Assembly (NCBI GenBank): GCA_945952415.1
Contig: CAMFIF010000032.1
Span: forward strand, 1-39,648
DNA from: an uncultured Rhizobium sp.
GTDB lineage: Bacteria; Pseudomonadota; Alphaproteobacteria; Rhizobiales; Rhizobiaceae
DNA: 39,648 nt
Direction: 5' to 3'
Shown: positions 1 through 9,524 of the stretch, one piece after another
How the letters are laid out: each line of letters starts with the position of its first letter
Numbering within the stretch: the first letter of the stretch is position 1
Program-made: the position numbers and the translations under genes
Notes under the pieces: generated by a model
What the model saw: the letters and a program-made list of their open reading frames with translations, nothing else
The model's database searches: none
Told to the model about the DNA's origin: nothing

Positions 1-335
1 CGCTCGCCCTGCGTCCGGAAGACGTTGATGCAGCCGTTGCCGAGCGTGAGCGCAACGTGTTCATCGAGCAGTCCCGCGCCTCCGGCAAGCCGGACAACAT
101 CATCGAAAAGATGGTGGAAGGCCGCATGCGCAAGTTCTTCGAAGAAGTCGCGCTTCTCTCGCAGTCCTTCGTCATGAACCCCGACCTGACCGTTGCCGCT
201 GCCGTCAAGGAAGCTGAAAAGTCGGTCGGCGCCCCGATCGAAGTGGTCGGCATGGCCCGCCTGCTGCTCGGCGACGGCATCGAGAAGGAAGAAACCGACT
301 TCGCCGCCGAAGTCGCCGCAGCCGCTAAGGGCTGA
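1..335 (+). CDS. tsf: Elongation factor Ts, C-terminal part (cut by window edge)
   Basis: The reading frame is open from the first bases (frame beginning at base 3) and ends with TGA at 333-335. It encodes the C-terminal ~110 residues of EF-Ts, the nucleotide exchange factor that regenerates EF-Tu-GTP in the cytosol. Recognisable family features are the helical stretch with [20 protein letters not shown] and the downstream FVMNPDLTV segment. The start lies outside the window. pyrH follows 121 nt later in the same direction, the usual bacterial (rpsB-)tsf-pyrH-frr order. A hairpin at 390-419 separates it from pyrH. Confidence 0.95.
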   Translation, partial: LALRPEDVDAAVAERERNVFIEQSRASGKPDNIIEKMVEGRMRKFFEEVALLSQSFVMNPDLTVAAAVKEAEKSVGAPIEVVGMARLLLGDGIEKEETDFAAEVAAAAKG

Positions 336-389
336 TAAGCATATCGGCAAGATTTGCGGCCTTCGGCCCAATCTGCCCGGTGAAAAACA

Positions 390-419
390 AAGGGCATCGC
401 GTGACAACGCGGTGCCCTT
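390..419 (+). terminator. Hairpin between tsf and pyrH
   Basis: A 12-bp inverted repeat (390-401 with 408-419, one G-T pair, 6-nt loop) starts AAGGGCATCGCG. It lies 55 nt after the tsf stop and 38 nt before the pyrH start. There is no T-run after it, so it may be a partial terminator, an attenuator or an mRNA-processing or stabilising hairpin rather than a full intrinsic terminator. Confidence 0.5.
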
Positions 420-456
420 CGTGTATCCGGCATTCCATGAACCATAAGGAGAAACC

Positions 457-1179
457 ATGACGGCCCAACCTGTGTACAAGCGTGTTCTTCTGAAGGCTTC
501 CGGCGAAGCCCTGATGGGCAGCCAGGGTTTCGGGATCGACGTGGCCGTTGCGGACAGGATCGCTTCGGATATTGCCCGCGCCCGGGCGCTCGGCGTCGAG
601 GTCGGCGTGGTCGTGGGCGGCGGCAATATTTTCCGCGGCGTTGCCGTGGCCTCCAAGGGCGGCGACCGGGTTACAGGGGACCACATGGGCATGCTCGCCA
701 CCGTGATCAACGCGCTGGCTCTTGCCACCTCGCTGCGCAAGCTGAACATCGATACCGTCGTGCTCTCGGCCATTGCCATGCCGGAGATCTGCGAGAGCTT
801 CTCCCAGCGCGCCACGCTCTATCACCTGTCGCTCGGCCGTGTGGTGATCTTTGCCGGCGGCACGGGCAATCCCTTCTTCACCACCGACTCCGCCGCAGCG
901 CTGCGCGCGGCCGAAATGGGCGCGGAAGCGATCTTCAAGGGCACGCAGGTGGATGGCATCTATTCCGCCGACCCGAAGAAGGTGCCCGATGCCACCCGCT
1001 TCGACAAGCTTACCCATTCCGAAGTGCTGGAAAAGGGCCTGGCCGTCATGGATGTGGCGGCGGTTGCCCTCGCACGTGAAAACGCCATTCCGATCATCGT
1101 CTTCTCGATTCACGAGGAAGGCGGCTTCGTCGATATCCTGACGGGCGGCGGCCGCAAGACGATCGTGACGGACAATTGA
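457..1179 (+). CDS. pyrH: UMP kinase (uridylate kinase)
   Basis: This 240-residue protein has the usual length for bacterial PyrH, an amino-acid-kinase-fold enzyme that phosphorylates UMP to UDP with ATP in the cytosol. The N-terminal phosphate-binding segment reads RVLLKASGEALMG (residues 9-21), followed by the glycine-rich VVVGGGNIFRG and later the TDSAAALRAAEMGAEAIFKG region typical of the family. The start at 457 is preceded by the ribosome-binding sequence AAGGAG. It sits between tsf and frr as in most bacteria, linking nucleotide supply to translation genes. GTP activation and UTP inhibition are known for the family, not visible here. Confidence 0.97.
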   Translation: MTAQPVYKRVLLKASGEALMGSQGFGIDVAVADRIASDIARARALGVEVGVVVGGGNIFRGVAVASKGGDRVTGDHMGMLATVINALALATSLRKLNIDTVVLSAIAMPEICESFSQRATLYHLSLGRVVIFAGGTGNPFFTTDSAAALRAAEMGAEAIFKGTQVDGIYSADPKKVPDATRFDKLTHSEVLEKGLAVMDVAAVALARENAIPIIVFSIHEEGGFVDILTGGGRKTIVTDN

Positions 1180-1257
1180 TCGCCAATCCCATGCCTGCCG
1201 TGGCCGCGAAACATCCGGCCCCGCGGGCTCACGCCTAATCAATCACGGAGTTGACCA

Positions 1258-1818
1258 ATGAGTGATGGTGTTGACCTCAAGGAACTGAAGCGCCGTATGG
1301 ATGGCGCGATTTCCGCCTTCAAGAGCGATATTGCATCGCTGCGCACCGGCCGCGCCTCGGCCAATATTCTCGATCCGATCACCGTCGAGGCTTACGGTTC
1401 GCGCGTGCCGCTGAACCAGGTCTCGAACATCAGCGTGCCGGAAGCCCGCATGCTTTCGGTCTCCATCTGGGACCGCTCCATGGTCTCCGCCGTCGAGCGC
1501 GCCATTCGCGAGTCCCATCTCGGCCTCAACCCGATCGTTGATGGCCAGAACCTGCGCATTCCGCTGCCCGAGCTCAACGAGGAGCGCCGCAAGTCGCTGG
1601 TGAAGGTCGCCCATGAATATTCGGAAAAGGGCAAGGTGGCGATCCGCCACGTGCGCCGTGACGGCATGGACATGCTGAAGAAGTCCGAGAAGGACGGCGT
1701 GATCAGCCAGGACGACAGCCGCAGCCTCTCCGACAAGGTCCAGAAGATGACGGATGAGTCGATTGCCGAAATCGACCGCTTGCTTGCGGACAAGGAAAAG
1801 GAAATCATGCAGGTGTGA
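1258..1818 (+). CDS. frr: Ribosome recycling factor
   Basis: The 186-residue product matches the standard RRF length. RRF works with EF-G to split post-termination ribosomes. Recognisable features are the N-terminal helix ending [14 protein letters not shown], the [15 protein letters not shown] strand region of the small domain, and the C-terminal helix [20 protein letters not shown]. The ATG at 1258 follows ACGGAG. It is 78 nt downstream of pyrH and 48 nt upstream of uppS, all in one direction, so it is probably co-transcribed. Confidence 0.97.
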   Translation: MSDGVDLKELKRRMDGAISAFKSDIASLRTGRASANILDPITVEAYGSRVPLNQVSNISVPEARMLSVSIWDRSMVSAVERAIRESHLGLNPIVDGQNLRIPLPELNEERRKSLVKVAHEYSEKGKVAIRHVRRDGMDMLKKSEKDGVISQDDSRSLSDKVQKMTDESIAEIDRLLADKEKEIMQV

Positions 1819-1866
1819 TTTTCGGGTTCCGGGAATCGAACTGTTCTGACCTTTGACGGATACCCC

Positions 1867-2610
1867 ATGGCCGAAGCAATTCTCCCCAACGTGCCCCGGC
1901 ATGTTGCAATCATTATGGATGGCAACGGCCGCTGGGCGCGGGCGCGCGGTCTTCCGCGCACCATGGGGCACAAGAAGGGCGTCGAGGCGGTCCGCGAAGT
2001 GGTGCGGACCGCTGGCGACATCGGCATATCCTATCTGACGCTTTTCGCTTTCTCTTCGGAGAACTGGCGCCGGCCCGAGGCGGAGGTCTCCGATCTCATG
2101 GGCCTGCTCAAGGCCTTCATCCGCCGCGATCTGGCCGATCTGCACCGGGAAAACGTGCGCATCCGGGTGATCGGCGAGCGCGAGCACCTGAGAAGCGACA
2201 TCCTGCCGCTGCTCCTGGAGGCGGAAGAAACCACCCGCAACAACACCGCTCTCACGCTGGTCATCGCCTTCAACTATGGTTCAAGGGACGAGATGGCCCG
2301 CGCGCTGCGCAAGATCGGCGAAAAGATCCGCGACGGCTATCTGACGCCGGACATGGTGACGCCCGAACTCATCGACGCCCATCTCGACACGGCTGGCATG
2401 CCCGATCCGGATCTCATCATCCGCACCAGCGGCGAGGAGCGTCTTTCCAATTTTCTGCTGTGGCAGGCGGCCTATTCGGAACTCGTTTTCGTGCCGGAAT
2501 TCTGGCCGGATTTCGACCGGCCGCTGTTCATGGCAACCCTTGAGAAATTCGCCGGCCGCGAGCGGCGCTTCGGTGGACTTGCGGCCTCGTCCGTCCTGGC
2601 AGGTGAGTGA
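1867..2610 (+). CDS. uppS: Undecaprenyl diphosphate synthase (cis-prenyltransferase)
   Basis: The 247-residue protein is a cis-isoprenyl diphosphate synthase that adds eight isopentenyl units to farnesyl diphosphate to make the C55 carrier for peptidoglycan and O-antigen precursors. The catalytic motif [11 protein letters not shown] (Asp at ~18) is near the N-terminus, then [13 protein letters not shown], and the C-terminal [16 protein letters not shown] with AYSE, all diagnostic. Length is normal. Its TGA overlaps the cdsA ATG by one base (TGATG), so the two are likely translationally coupled. Confidence 0.97.
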   Translation: MAEAILPNVPRHVAIIMDGNGRWARARGLPRTMGHKKGVEAVREVVRTAGDIGISYLTLFAFSSENWRRPEAEVSDLMGLLKAFIRRDLADLHRENVRIRVIGEREHLRSDILPLLLEAEETTRNNTALTLVIAFNYGSRDEMARALRKIGEKIRDGYLTPDMVTPELIDAHLDTAGMPDPDLIIRTSGEERLSNFLLWQAAYSELVFVPEFWPDFDRPLFMATLEKFAGRERRFGGLAASSVLAGE

Positions 2611-3452
2611 TGAGCGAGGAACTGCGCCTCCGGATCCAGTCCGGCATCGTGATGGCCCTGATCGTGCTTCTGGCGACCTGGCTCGGCGGCTTCCCCTTCC
2701 GCCTTCTGGCCGTCGTCATCGGCCTTCTCGTCTTCTGGGAATGGTCGACCATGACCCGCCTCAGGGAAGCGGACCGGATGGGCTTTGCGCTCGCCTGGGG
2801 CGCGCAGGCAGCGCTCGCCATGGCGATCCTTTTCGGCCTGCTTTCCTTTGCCGGCGCCATGCTGCTCGCCTTCACGCTGCTGTCGATTGCCTATGCCGTC
2901 TCGCGCAGGCAGACCGGCTGGCTGCCGGGTGGGGTGGTCTATGCCGGTCTTAGCGCCCTCTCGCTCGCTTCGATCCGCGGCAGCGACGAGGTCGGGCTTC
3001 GGGCCATGCTGGTGCTCTTCACCATCGTCTGGGCGACCGATATCATCGCCTATTTCGTCGGTCGCGCAATCGGCGGACCGAAGCTCGCCCCGCGCATTTC
3101 CCCCGGCAAGACCTGGTCGGGCGCAATCGGCGGCACGCTTGCGGCCCTTGTCTTCGGCCTTGCGGCGGTGGCCGCCGCAGGGGGCGCGGTTTCTCTCCGG
3201 ACCGGCTTTCTCATCCTGATTCTCTCGATCTTCAGCCAGATTGGCGATCTCTTCGAGAGCTTCGTCAAGCGGCGCTTCGGCGTGAAGGATTCGAGCAAGC
3301 TCATCCCCGGCCATGGGGGTGTGATGGACCGTGTCGACGGGCTTGTTTTCGCCTGTTTTGCGGCGTTTCTTCTGGCAAGCGCCGCCCATGGCTTCGTAAG
3401 CTGCGCGCAATGTTCCGTTGGGACATTCCTGCTCGACGTCAAAATGTTCTAA
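2610..3452 (+). CDS. cdsA: Phosphatidate cytidylyltransferase (CDP-diglyceride synthase)
   Basis: The 280-residue integral membrane protein converts phosphatidate and CTP to CDP-diacylglycerol. Several hydrophobic helices precede the family signature near the C-terminus, FVKRRFGVKDSSKLIPGHGG followed by VMDRVDG. I chose the ATG at 2610 that overlaps the uppS stop; a GTG at 2607 in the same frame is the alternative. The last ~18 residues after the final helix (VSCAQC... to ...DVKMF) look less conserved than usual. rseP follows after 16 nt. Confidence 0.95.
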   Translation: MSEELRLRIQSGIVMALIVLLATWLGGFPFRLLAVVIGLLVFWEWSTMTRLREADRMGFALAWGAQAALAMAILFGLLSFAGAMLLAFTLLSIAYAVSRRQTGWLPGGVVYAGLSALSLASIRGSDEVGLRAMLVLFTIVWATDIIAYFVGRAIGGPKLAPRISPGKTWSGAIGGTLAALVFGLAAVAAAGGAVSLRTGFLILILSIFSQIGDLFESFVKRRFGVKDSSKLIPGHGGVMDRVDGLVFACFAAFLLASAAHGFVSCAQCSVGTFLLDVKMF

Positions 3453-3468
3453 TTTAGGAAACCTGTCG

Positions 3469-4587
3469 ATGTCCTTGTTGGGTTCCATTGCCGGTGAAGT
3501 GATCCCCTTCATCCTGATCCTGTCCCTGCTCGTCTTCGTGCATGAAATGGGACATTATCTGGTGGGGCGCTGGTCCGGCATCGGCGTGTCGGTCTTCTCG
3601 GTCGGCTTCGGCCCCGAACTGATCGGCCGGACGGACAGGCACGGTACCCGCTGGAAGATTTCGGTGATTCCCCTGGGCGGCTACGTCAAGTTCTATGGCG
3701 ACGAGGATGCAGCCAGCCGGCCCGATGCCGCGCAGCTGGCCGACCTGACACCGGAAGAGCGGGCCCGCACCTTTGCCGGCGCCTCGCTCGGTCGCCGTGC
3801 CGCGACGGTGGCAGCGGGCCCGATTGCCAATTTCCTGCTGGCAATCGTGATTTTTGCGACGCTCTTCTCCATCTATGGCCGGCCCGTTTCCGATCCTGTC
3901 GTATCCGAAGTGGCGCCCCAGAGTGCCGCGGAGCGGGCAGGGGTGAAGCCCGGCGATCTTCTCGTATCCATCGACGGCAATGCCGTTACGACGTTCGAGG
4001 ATGTGCGCCGCTATGTGAGCGCCCGTCCCGAAATTCCCATGATCATCACGCTGAAGCGGGATGGGGCGCTGGTAAACCTGCCGATCACGCCGGAACGCAA
4101 GATCATCGACGAATTCGGCACCAAGACCGAACTCGGCCAGATCGGCATCCGCACCGATGGCAAGGCGGGCAAGTTCCGCATGGTGCATTACTCCGTTCCC
4201 CAGGCCGTGGCCGAGGGCGCGAAGGAGAGCTGGTATATCGTCACCAGCACCTTCGAATATCTCGGCAACGTGATTACCGGCCACATGAAGCCCGACAAGC
4301 TGGGTGGGCCGATCCGGGTGGCGCAAGCCTCGGGACAGATGGCCTCGATCGGCCTCGTGGCGGTGCTCCAGCTGGCCGCCGTCCTCTCCGTTTCGATCGG
4401 GCTTCTGAACCTGATGCCGATCCCGGTTCTGGATGGCGGGCACCTCTTCTTCTATGCGGTCGAGGCCGTGCTGGGACGGCCCCTGCCAGCCCGCGCGCAG
4501 GAGATCGCCTTCCGCATCGGATTCGCTATCGTATTGACACTCATGGTCTTTACAACCTGGAATGACATTTCGGCTCGCTTTGGATAA
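3469..4587 (+). CDS. rseP: RseP-type site-2 zinc metalloprotease with PDZ domain
   Basis: The 372-residue inner-membrane protease of the M50B family cleaves membrane-embedded substrates such as anti-sigma factors and signal-peptide remnants. Zinc motif HEMGH sits in the first transmembrane helix (residues ~24-28), and the third zinc ligand lies in PVLDGGHL near the C-terminus. A single PDZ domain occupies the middle (APQSAAERAGVKPGDLLVSI region), where enterobacterial RseP has two. The ATG at 3469 is preceded by AGGA with 9-nt spacing; an upstream ATG at 3418 in frame would overlap cdsA and has no site. Position between cdsA and bamA is the classic envelope operon order. Confidence 0.95.
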   Translation: MSLLGSIAGEVIPFILILSLLVFVHEMGHYLVGRWSGIGVSVFSVGFGPELIGRTDRHGTRWKISVIPLGGYVKFYGDEDAASRPDAAQLADLTPEERARTFAGASLGRRAATVAAGPIANFLLAIVIFATLFSIYGRPVSDPVVSEVAPQSAAERAGVKPGDLLVSIDGNAVTTFEDVRRYVSARPEIPMIITLKRDGALVNLPITPERKIIDEFGTKTELGQIGIRTDGKAGKFRMVHYSVPQAVAEGAKESWYIVTSTFEYLGNVITGHMKPDKLGGPIRVAQASGQMASIGLVAVLQLAAVLSVSIGLLNLMPIPVLDGGHLFFYAVEAVLGRPLPARAQEIAFRIGFAIVLTLMVFTTWNDISARFG

Positions 4588-4602
4588 AGCATGTGGAAGA
4601 TT

Positions 4603-4639
4603 GCTTCGCTTTAACCGTTCATTTACGATAAAGCGAAGC
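4603..4639 (+). promoter_or_regulatory. 11-bp perfect inverted repeat with CtrA-like box, upstream of bamA
   Basis: GCTTCGCTTTA (4603-4613) is exactly repeated in inverse at 4629-4639 around a 15-nt loop. Overlapping the loop is TTAA-N7-TTTA (4611-4625), one base from the TTAA-N7-TTAA site of the alphaproteobacterial cell-cycle regulator CtrA. It lies 16 nt after rseP and 147 nt before bamA. It may be an mRNA hairpin ending rseP or an operator for bamA; sequence alone cannot separate these. Confidence 0.45.
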
Positions 4640-4641
4640 TG

Positions 4642-4666
4642 GCGTGGCACATCCGTCACGCTTTTT
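4642..4666 (+). terminator. Short intrinsic terminator after rseP
   Basis: GCGTG (4642-4646) pairs with CACGC (4657-4661) and is followed at once by TTTTT (4662-4666). The stem is only 5 bp with a 10-nt loop, so on its own it is weak; together with the 11-bp hairpin just upstream it could end the rseP transcript and leave bamA to its own promoter. Confidence 0.5.
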
Positions 4667-4786
4667 GATGAAGTAAACAGAAATTAACGCCCGCCCTTGC
4701 TTGTATGGGAAAAGCGGGTAAAACGGCACACGTGACCGGAGTCGGGTGACGGGCTCAGGGGCAACGTAAAAAAGGTAAGAAGTGAA

Positions 4787-7132
4787 ATGAAGGCTGGTTC
4801 AAGGTTTTTGAACGCGGTATCGGCGGTTGCGCTGTCTGCAGGTGTAGTTGCTTCCGGTGCAGGTGTGGCGACGCTGGCTTCCGCAACCTCTGCCGAGGCG
4901 GCCGTGGTGAAGCGGATCAATGTGAAGGGCGCGACTCGCGCCGGCGCTGACACCGTCCGTGCCAACATCGATATCGTGCCCGGCAAGAGCTTCTCGAGCG
5001 CTGACATCGACTCCTCCGTGCGTCGCCTGTATGCGACCGGCTTCTTCTCCGACGTGAAGATGAGCGTGTCCGGTGGTGCCCTCAATGTCACCGTGGCCGA
5101 GAACGGCCTGATCAACGAGGTTGTCTTCAACGGCAACCGCAAGATCAAGGACGAAAAGCTGCAGGGCATCGTTCAGACCCATTCCATGGGCCCGATGAAC
5201 GACACGACCATCCAGGCGGATATCCAGACCATCAAGGACGCCTATGCCTCCATCGGCCGTTCCGACGTCACCGTCACCACGCAGACCTACCCGGTCGGCG
5301 ACGGCCGCGTGAACCTTGCCTTCGTGATCAACGAAGGCGAGCGCACCAAGATCAACGCCATCAATTTCGAAGGCAACAATGCCTACAGCGACGGCCGCCT
5401 GCAGTCGGTCATCAACACGAAGGAATCGAACTTCCTTTCGTGGCTGACGCGCCGCGACGTCTACGGCGAAGACAAGCTGCGCGCCGACGAGGATGCGCTG
5501 CGCCAGTTCTATTTCAATCACGGCTATGCCGACTTCAAGGTCGTGTCCTCCGAAGCCGTGCTCGATCCGGCCACCAACCAGTACACGATCAACTTCGTGG
5601 TGGATGAAGGCCCGCGCTATACCTTCGGCAATATCAATGTCGAATCGACCGTCGATGGCGTGAATGCAGACGACCTGAAGGGTCTCGTCGAAACCCGTTC
5701 GGGCGCCAACTACAGCGCCAAGGATGTGCAGAAGACCATGGACGCCATTTCCAAGCGCGTCGCTTCTGCCGGCTATCCCTTCGCCCGCGTCACCCCGCGC
5801 GGCAACCGTGACTTCCAGAACAACACCATCGGTGTGGATTACCTGGTCGACCAGGGCGAGCGCGCCTATGTCGAGCGCATCGAAATCCGCGGCAACACCC
5901 GCAGCCGTGACTATGTCATCCGCCGCGAGTTCGACCTGTCCGAAGGCGATGCATTCAACCAGGAAATGGTATCCCGCGCCAAGCGTCGTCTTGAAGCGCT
6001 GGGCTACTTCTCCTCGGTCAACATCTCGACCCAGCAGGGCAGCTCGCCGGACCGCGTGGTCATCGTCGTTGACGTGGCTGATCAGCCGACCGGCTCCTTC
6101 GGTGTCGGCGCCGGCTACACCACCGGTGACGATGGCGGCTTCACCGTCGAAGCATCCGTCGAGGAAAAGAACTTCCTCGGCCGCGGCCAGTATATCCGCG
6201 TGGCCGCCGGTGGCGGTGCGGACGATGCCCGCAGCTACAGCCTGAACTTCACCGAGCCCTACTTCCTCGGTTACCGTCTGGCTGCCGGTTTCGACCTGTT
6301 CAAGAACAACACCTCGCGCAACACCTTCTATGACTATTCGGAGCAGGGCGTCACGCTGCGCATCACCGCCCCGATCACGGAAGAGCTCGCCACCACGTTC
6401 AAGTACAACTACAAGCAGTTCGAATATAACGGCCGTAACGACTGGAACAATAACGGCAACCTGGCGCCGGCCTATCAGGCTCTCGTCAATGGCAGCCCGT
6501 GGACCCAGTCTTCCGTGTCGCAGACTCTGACCTACAACACGCTTGACGATCAGAACCTGCCGCATGAAGGCATCTACGCCCAGTTCACGCATGAATATGC
6601 GGGCCTCGGCGGCGATTCCGACTTCTACCGCGTCTTCGGCAAGCTGCGTTATTACCAGACGCTCTCCGATGAAATGGATCTGGTAGGCTCGCTCACCGTG
6701 GCCGGCGGTCACGTGATGGCGACGGGTGACAACCTGAACGTCTTCGACCAGTTCCGCATCGGCGGCCGCGAAATCCGTGGCTTCGAATCAGCCGGTATCG
6801 GTCCGCGGGATGCGGTCACGGGCGACTCGCTCGGCGGAACGACCTACTTCACCGCTTCGGCTGAAGCGTCCTTCCCGCTTCCGGGCATCCCGCAGGATCT
6901 CGGGCTGCGCGGCGCGCTCTTTGCCGATGCCGGTACGCTCTACGGCAACGAGGTCAACAACGGTGTGAACGGCGTTGTCGGTACCGACTCCGCATTCCGT
7001 GCCTCGGTCGGTGCAAGCCTTGTCTGGGCCTCGCCCTTCGGTCCGCTGCGCGTGGATTACGGCATTCCGGTCGTCAAGGAAGAATTCGACAAGGAACAGC
7101 GTTTCCGCTTTGGCATTTCGAACCAGTTCTGA
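4787..7132 (+). CDS. bamA: Outer membrane protein assembly factor BamA
   Basis: The 781-residue Omp85 protein is the core of the BAM machine that inserts beta-barrel proteins into the outer membrane. A signal peptide spans about residues 1-37 (cut near SAEA). It is followed by repeated POTRA domains (to about residue 390; NGNRKIKDEKLQ, FEGNNAYSDGRLQ and IEIRGNTRSRDYVI mark successive domains) and a C-terminal 16-strand barrel. The barrel carries the IRGF motif of loop 6 (GGREIRGFESAG) and ends in phenylalanine (RFRFGISNQF), as needed for BAM recognition. The ATG is preceded by GGTAAGAAG. A 199-nt gap after rseP holds a hairpin and terminator, so it may have its own promoter. Confidence 0.97.
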   Translation: MKAGSRFLNAVSAVALSAGVVASGAGVATLASATSAEAAVVKRINVKGATRAGADTVRANIDIVPGKSFSSADIDSSVRRLYATGFFSDVKMSVSGGALNVTVAENGLINEVVFNGNRKIKDEKLQGIVQTHSMGPMNDTTIQADIQTIKDAYASIGRSDVTVTTQTYPVGDGRVNLAFVINEGERTKINAINFEGNNAYSDGRLQSVINTKESNFLSWLTRRDVYGEDKLRADEDALRQFYFNHGYADFKVVSSEAVLDPATNQYTINFVVDEGPRYTFGNINVESTVDGVNADDLKGLVETRSGANYSAKDVQKTMDAISKRVASAGYPFARVTPRGNRDFQNNTIGVDYLVDQGERAYVERIEIRGNTRSRDYVIRREFDLSEGDAFNQEMVSRAKRRLEALGYFSSVNISTQQGSSPDRVVIVVDVADQPTGSFGVGAGYTTGDDGGFTVEASVEEKNFLGRGQYIRVAAGGGADDARSYSLNFTEPYFLGYRLAAGFDLFKNNTSRNTFYDYSEQGVTLRITAPITEELATTFKYNYKQFEYNGRNDWNNNGNLAPAYQALVNGSPWTQSSVSQTLTYNTLDDQNLPHEGIYAQFTHEYAGLGGDSDFYRVFGKLRYYQTLSDEMDLVGSLTVAGGHVMATGDNLNVFDQFRIGGREIRGFESAGIGPRDAVTGDSLGGTTYFTASAEASFPLPGIPQDLGLRGALFADAGTLYGNEVNNGVNGVVGTDSAFRASVGASLVWASPFGPLRVDYGIPVVKEEFDKEQRFRFGISNQF

Positions 7133-7183
7133 TATCGGCATTCCAGACCTGCGGGCATCATTTCCGTACTGGAGCACTTGCTG

Positions 7184-8245
7184 ATGGAATTTTCGCCATT
7201 CTTTCCGCCCCATGCGGGGGTCACTCTTTCCGAGCTGGCCTCCCGGATTGGGGCGGAATTGGTAGATCCCTCCACTGGGGATCGCCTGATCCGGAGCGTC
7301 TCCCCGGTCAGCCGGGGACGTGAAGGGGATCTCTGCTACCTTCTCTCGCGCCGCCACAAGGACGAGCTCGAAACATGCCAGGCCACCGCCATTCTGTGCG
7401 ACAAGGCGCTGCACCCCCTCATTCCCGCCCATATACCCGTGCTGCTCTCGGGGCGTCCCCAGACAGCATTTGCCGTCGCCGGTGCACTTCTTCACCCCAA
7501 TGCCATGCGTCCGGATCCCATCCTCTGCGAAGGCGGAATTTCTGATCGCGCGGTGATCGATCCTTCGGCCCGGCTGGAGGACGGCGTTTCTGTGGAAGCG
7601 CTGGCCGTGATCGGGGCCGGTGCTGAAATCGGGTCCGGCACGCGGATCGGGGCAGGCGCGATCATCGGAGCCGGCGTCAAGATTGGGCGGGATTGCACCA
7701 TTGCCGCAGGGGCCAGCATTCTCTGCGCCTATATCGGCAATCACGTGATCATCCACAATGGTGCGCGCATCGGCCAGGATGGCTTCGGCTATGCGCCGGG
7801 CCCGCGGGGCATGATCAAGATCGTGCAGATCGGCCGGGTCATCATCCAGGACCATGTGGAGATCGGTGCGAATACCACGATCGACCGCGGCACGATGGAC
7901 GATACCGTCATCGGCGAAGGCACCAAGATCGATAACCAGGTGCAGATCGGCCACAATGTCCGCATCGGTCGCCATTGCGGCATCGTCAGCCAGGTCGGCA
8001 TCGCCGGCAGTGCCCGGATCGGCGATGGCGTGATGATCGGGGGTGCTGTCGGGGTCAATGGTCACATCACCATCGGCGATGGTGCCCAGATCGCCGCCAT
8101 GAGCGGTGTTGCCGCAGACGTTCCGCCCGGCGAACGCTATGGCGGCCTTCCGGCCCGCCCGATGAAGGATTTTCTGCGGGACGTGGCCGAAATGGCTGCC
8201 CGCGCCGCAAGCCGAAACAGGAAAACCGGAGAGAAAAATGACTGA
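7184..8245 (+). CDS. lpxD: UDP-3-O-(3-hydroxyacyl)glucosamine N-acyltransferase
   Basis: The 353-residue enzyme adds the second hydroxyacyl chain to UDP-glucosamine in lipid A synthesis, using acyl-ACP. After an N-terminal uridine-binding domain (~1-115), imperfect hexapeptide repeats of the left-handed beta-helix run from ~120 to ~320 (for example [17 protein letters not shown]). The catalytic histidine is H257 in NQVQIGHN. The ATG at 7184 follows TGGAG; an in-frame TTG at 7178 is possible. Its end overlaps fabZ by 8 nt. Confidence 0.96.
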   Translation: MEFSPFFPPHAGVTLSELASRIGAELVDPSTGDRLIRSVSPVSRGREGDLCYLLSRRHKDELETCQATAILCDKALHPLIPAHIPVLLSGRPQTAFAVAGALLHPNAMRPDPILCEGGISDRAVIDPSARLEDGVSVEALAVIGAGAEIGSGTRIGAGAIIGAGVKIGRDCTIAAGASILCAYIGNHVIIHNGARIGQDGFGYAPGPRGMIKIVQIGRVIIQDHVEIGANTTIDRGTMDDTVIGEGTKIDNQVQIGHNVRIGRHCGIVSQVGIAGSARIGDGVMIGGAVGVNGHITIGDGAQIAAMSGVAADVPPGERYGGLPARPMKDFLRDVAEMAARAASRNRKTGEKND

Positions 8246-8708
8246 GACGAAGGCGGAGCTCGGTACTGCCGATATTCTGGAGATCATGACGCTCCTGCCG
8301 CACCGCTATCCCTTCCTGCTGGTCGACAAGATCATCGAGATCGATGGCGATGAATCCGCGATCGGCATCAAGAACGTGACGGCAAACGAACCGCATTTCA
8401 CCGGCCATTTCCCCACATCGCCCATCATGCCCGGTGTGCTTCTGGTGGAAGGCATGGCGCAGACGGCAGGCGCGATCTGCGCGCGCAAGGCGGGTCAGAC
8501 CGGCAACCTGGTTTATTTCATGACCATCGACAATGCCCGGTTCCGCAAGCCGGTGGTGCCCGGTGACCGCGTCGAATATCATGTCGTCAAGCAGAAGCAG
8601 CGCGGCAATATCTGGAAGTTCCATTGCGACGCCAAGGTGGACGGCGCACTGGTGGCCGAAGCGGATATCGGCGCCATGATCGTACGGCAGGACAAGGAAA
8701 CGGCATGA
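8238..8708 (+). CDS. fabZ: 3-hydroxyacyl-[ACP] dehydratase FabZ
   Basis: The 156-residue hot-dog-fold enzyme dehydrates 3-hydroxyacyl-ACP in fatty acid elongation. The family's [13 protein letters not shown] segment is near the N-terminus. The catalytic histidine is H57 (HFTGHFP) and the glutamate E71 ([10 protein letters not shown]) on the central helix. It starts inside lpxD (8-nt overlap) and its TGA overlaps the lpxA ATG, so expression is tightly coupled. Sitting between lpxD and lpxA, it competes with them for the same hydroxyacyl-ACP pool. Confidence 0.96.
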   Translation: MTETKAELGTADILEIMTLLPHRYPFLLVDKIIEIDGDESAIGIKNVTANEPHFTGHFPTSPIMPGVLLVEGMAQTAGAICARKAGQTGNLVYFMTIDNARFRKPVVPGDRVEYHVVKQKQRGNIWKFHCDAKVDGALVAEADIGAMIVRQDKETA

Positions 8709-9520
8709 GCACGATTGCTGCGAGCGCCCGGATTCACCCGCTTTCTGTGATCGAGACCGGCGCTGTCATCGGCGAGAACTGCGTGATCGGGCCCTTCTGC
8801 CACGTCGGGCCGGAGGTGGTTCTGGGAGAGCGGGTCGAGCTGATGACCCATGTGGTGGTAACCGGCAAGACCGGGATCGGCGCCGGATGTCGCATCTTTC
8901 CGAATGCCGTCATCGGCGGCGATCCGCAGAGCATTCACCACGAGGGCGGCGAAACCACGCTGACCGTCGGTGAAAATTGCACTTTTCGCGAAGGCGTGAC
9001 AGTCAATACCGGAACGGTCGGCGGTGGCGGCAAGACGGTGATTGGCAGCCACAATCTTTTCCTCGCCAATTCGCATGTGGCGCATGATTGCATTCTCGGC
9101 AACCACATCATCATGTCGAACAATGTTATGCTGGCGGGCCACGTGGTAGTGGAAGACCGCGTGATCCTTGGCGGCGGCTCTGCTGTCCACCAGTTCACCC
9201 GCATCGGCCGTCAGGCCTTCATCGGCGGTCTCTCTGCGGTCAGCTATGATGTCATTCCCTATGGCATGCTGAACGGCAATCCCGGCGTCCTCGGCGGACT
9301 AAACGTGGTTGGCATGACCCGCGCCGGCATCGACCGGGCGGTGATCCATACGGTCCGCCGCGCCTACAAGGCGATTTTCGAAGGCCCCCAGTCGATCCGC
9401 GCCAATGCGGCGGCCGCGCGAGAAGATTACCTCGATTGCCCGCAGGCGATGGAGATCTTCGATTTCATAGCCGCCGAAAGCGACCGCGCCCTGTCTTCGC
9501 CCAATCGGGGCAAGGCCTGA
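8705..9520 (+). CDS. lpxA: UDP-N-acetylglucosamine O-acyltransferase
   Basis: The 271-residue first enzyme of lipid A synthesis transfers a 3-hydroxyacyl chain to UDP-GlcNAc. Hexapeptide repeats form the beta-helix over residues ~5-190; the catalytic histidine is H127 in the SHVAHDC segment, and the family's [16 protein letters not shown] and [14 protein letters not shown] segments are present. A C-terminal helical domain follows. I chose the ATG at 8705, which overlaps the fabZ stop as ATGA; the frame is open further upstream but only inside fabZ. The lpxI start is 4 nt downstream. Confidence 0.96.
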   Translation: MSTIAASARIHPLSVIETGAVIGENCVIGPFCHVGPEVVLGERVELMTHVVVTGKTGIGAGCRIFPNAVIGGDPQSIHHEGGETTLTVGENCTFREGVTVNTGTVGGGGKTVIGSHNLFLANSHVAHDCILGNHIIMSNNVMLAGHVVVEDRVILGGGSAVHQFTRIGRQAFIGGLSAVSYDVIPYGMLNGNPGVLGGLNVVGMTRAGIDRAVIHTVRRAYKAIFEGPQSIRANAAAAREDYLDCPQAMEIFDFIAAESDRALSSPNRGKA

Positions 9521-9524
9521 AGCC

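Noticed and set aside
4799..6712. Long open frame (637 codons) on the minus strand inside bamA
   Set aside because: It is antisense to bamA, a shadow produced by GC-rich codons, with a biased Val/Asp/Gly composition and no recognisable domain.
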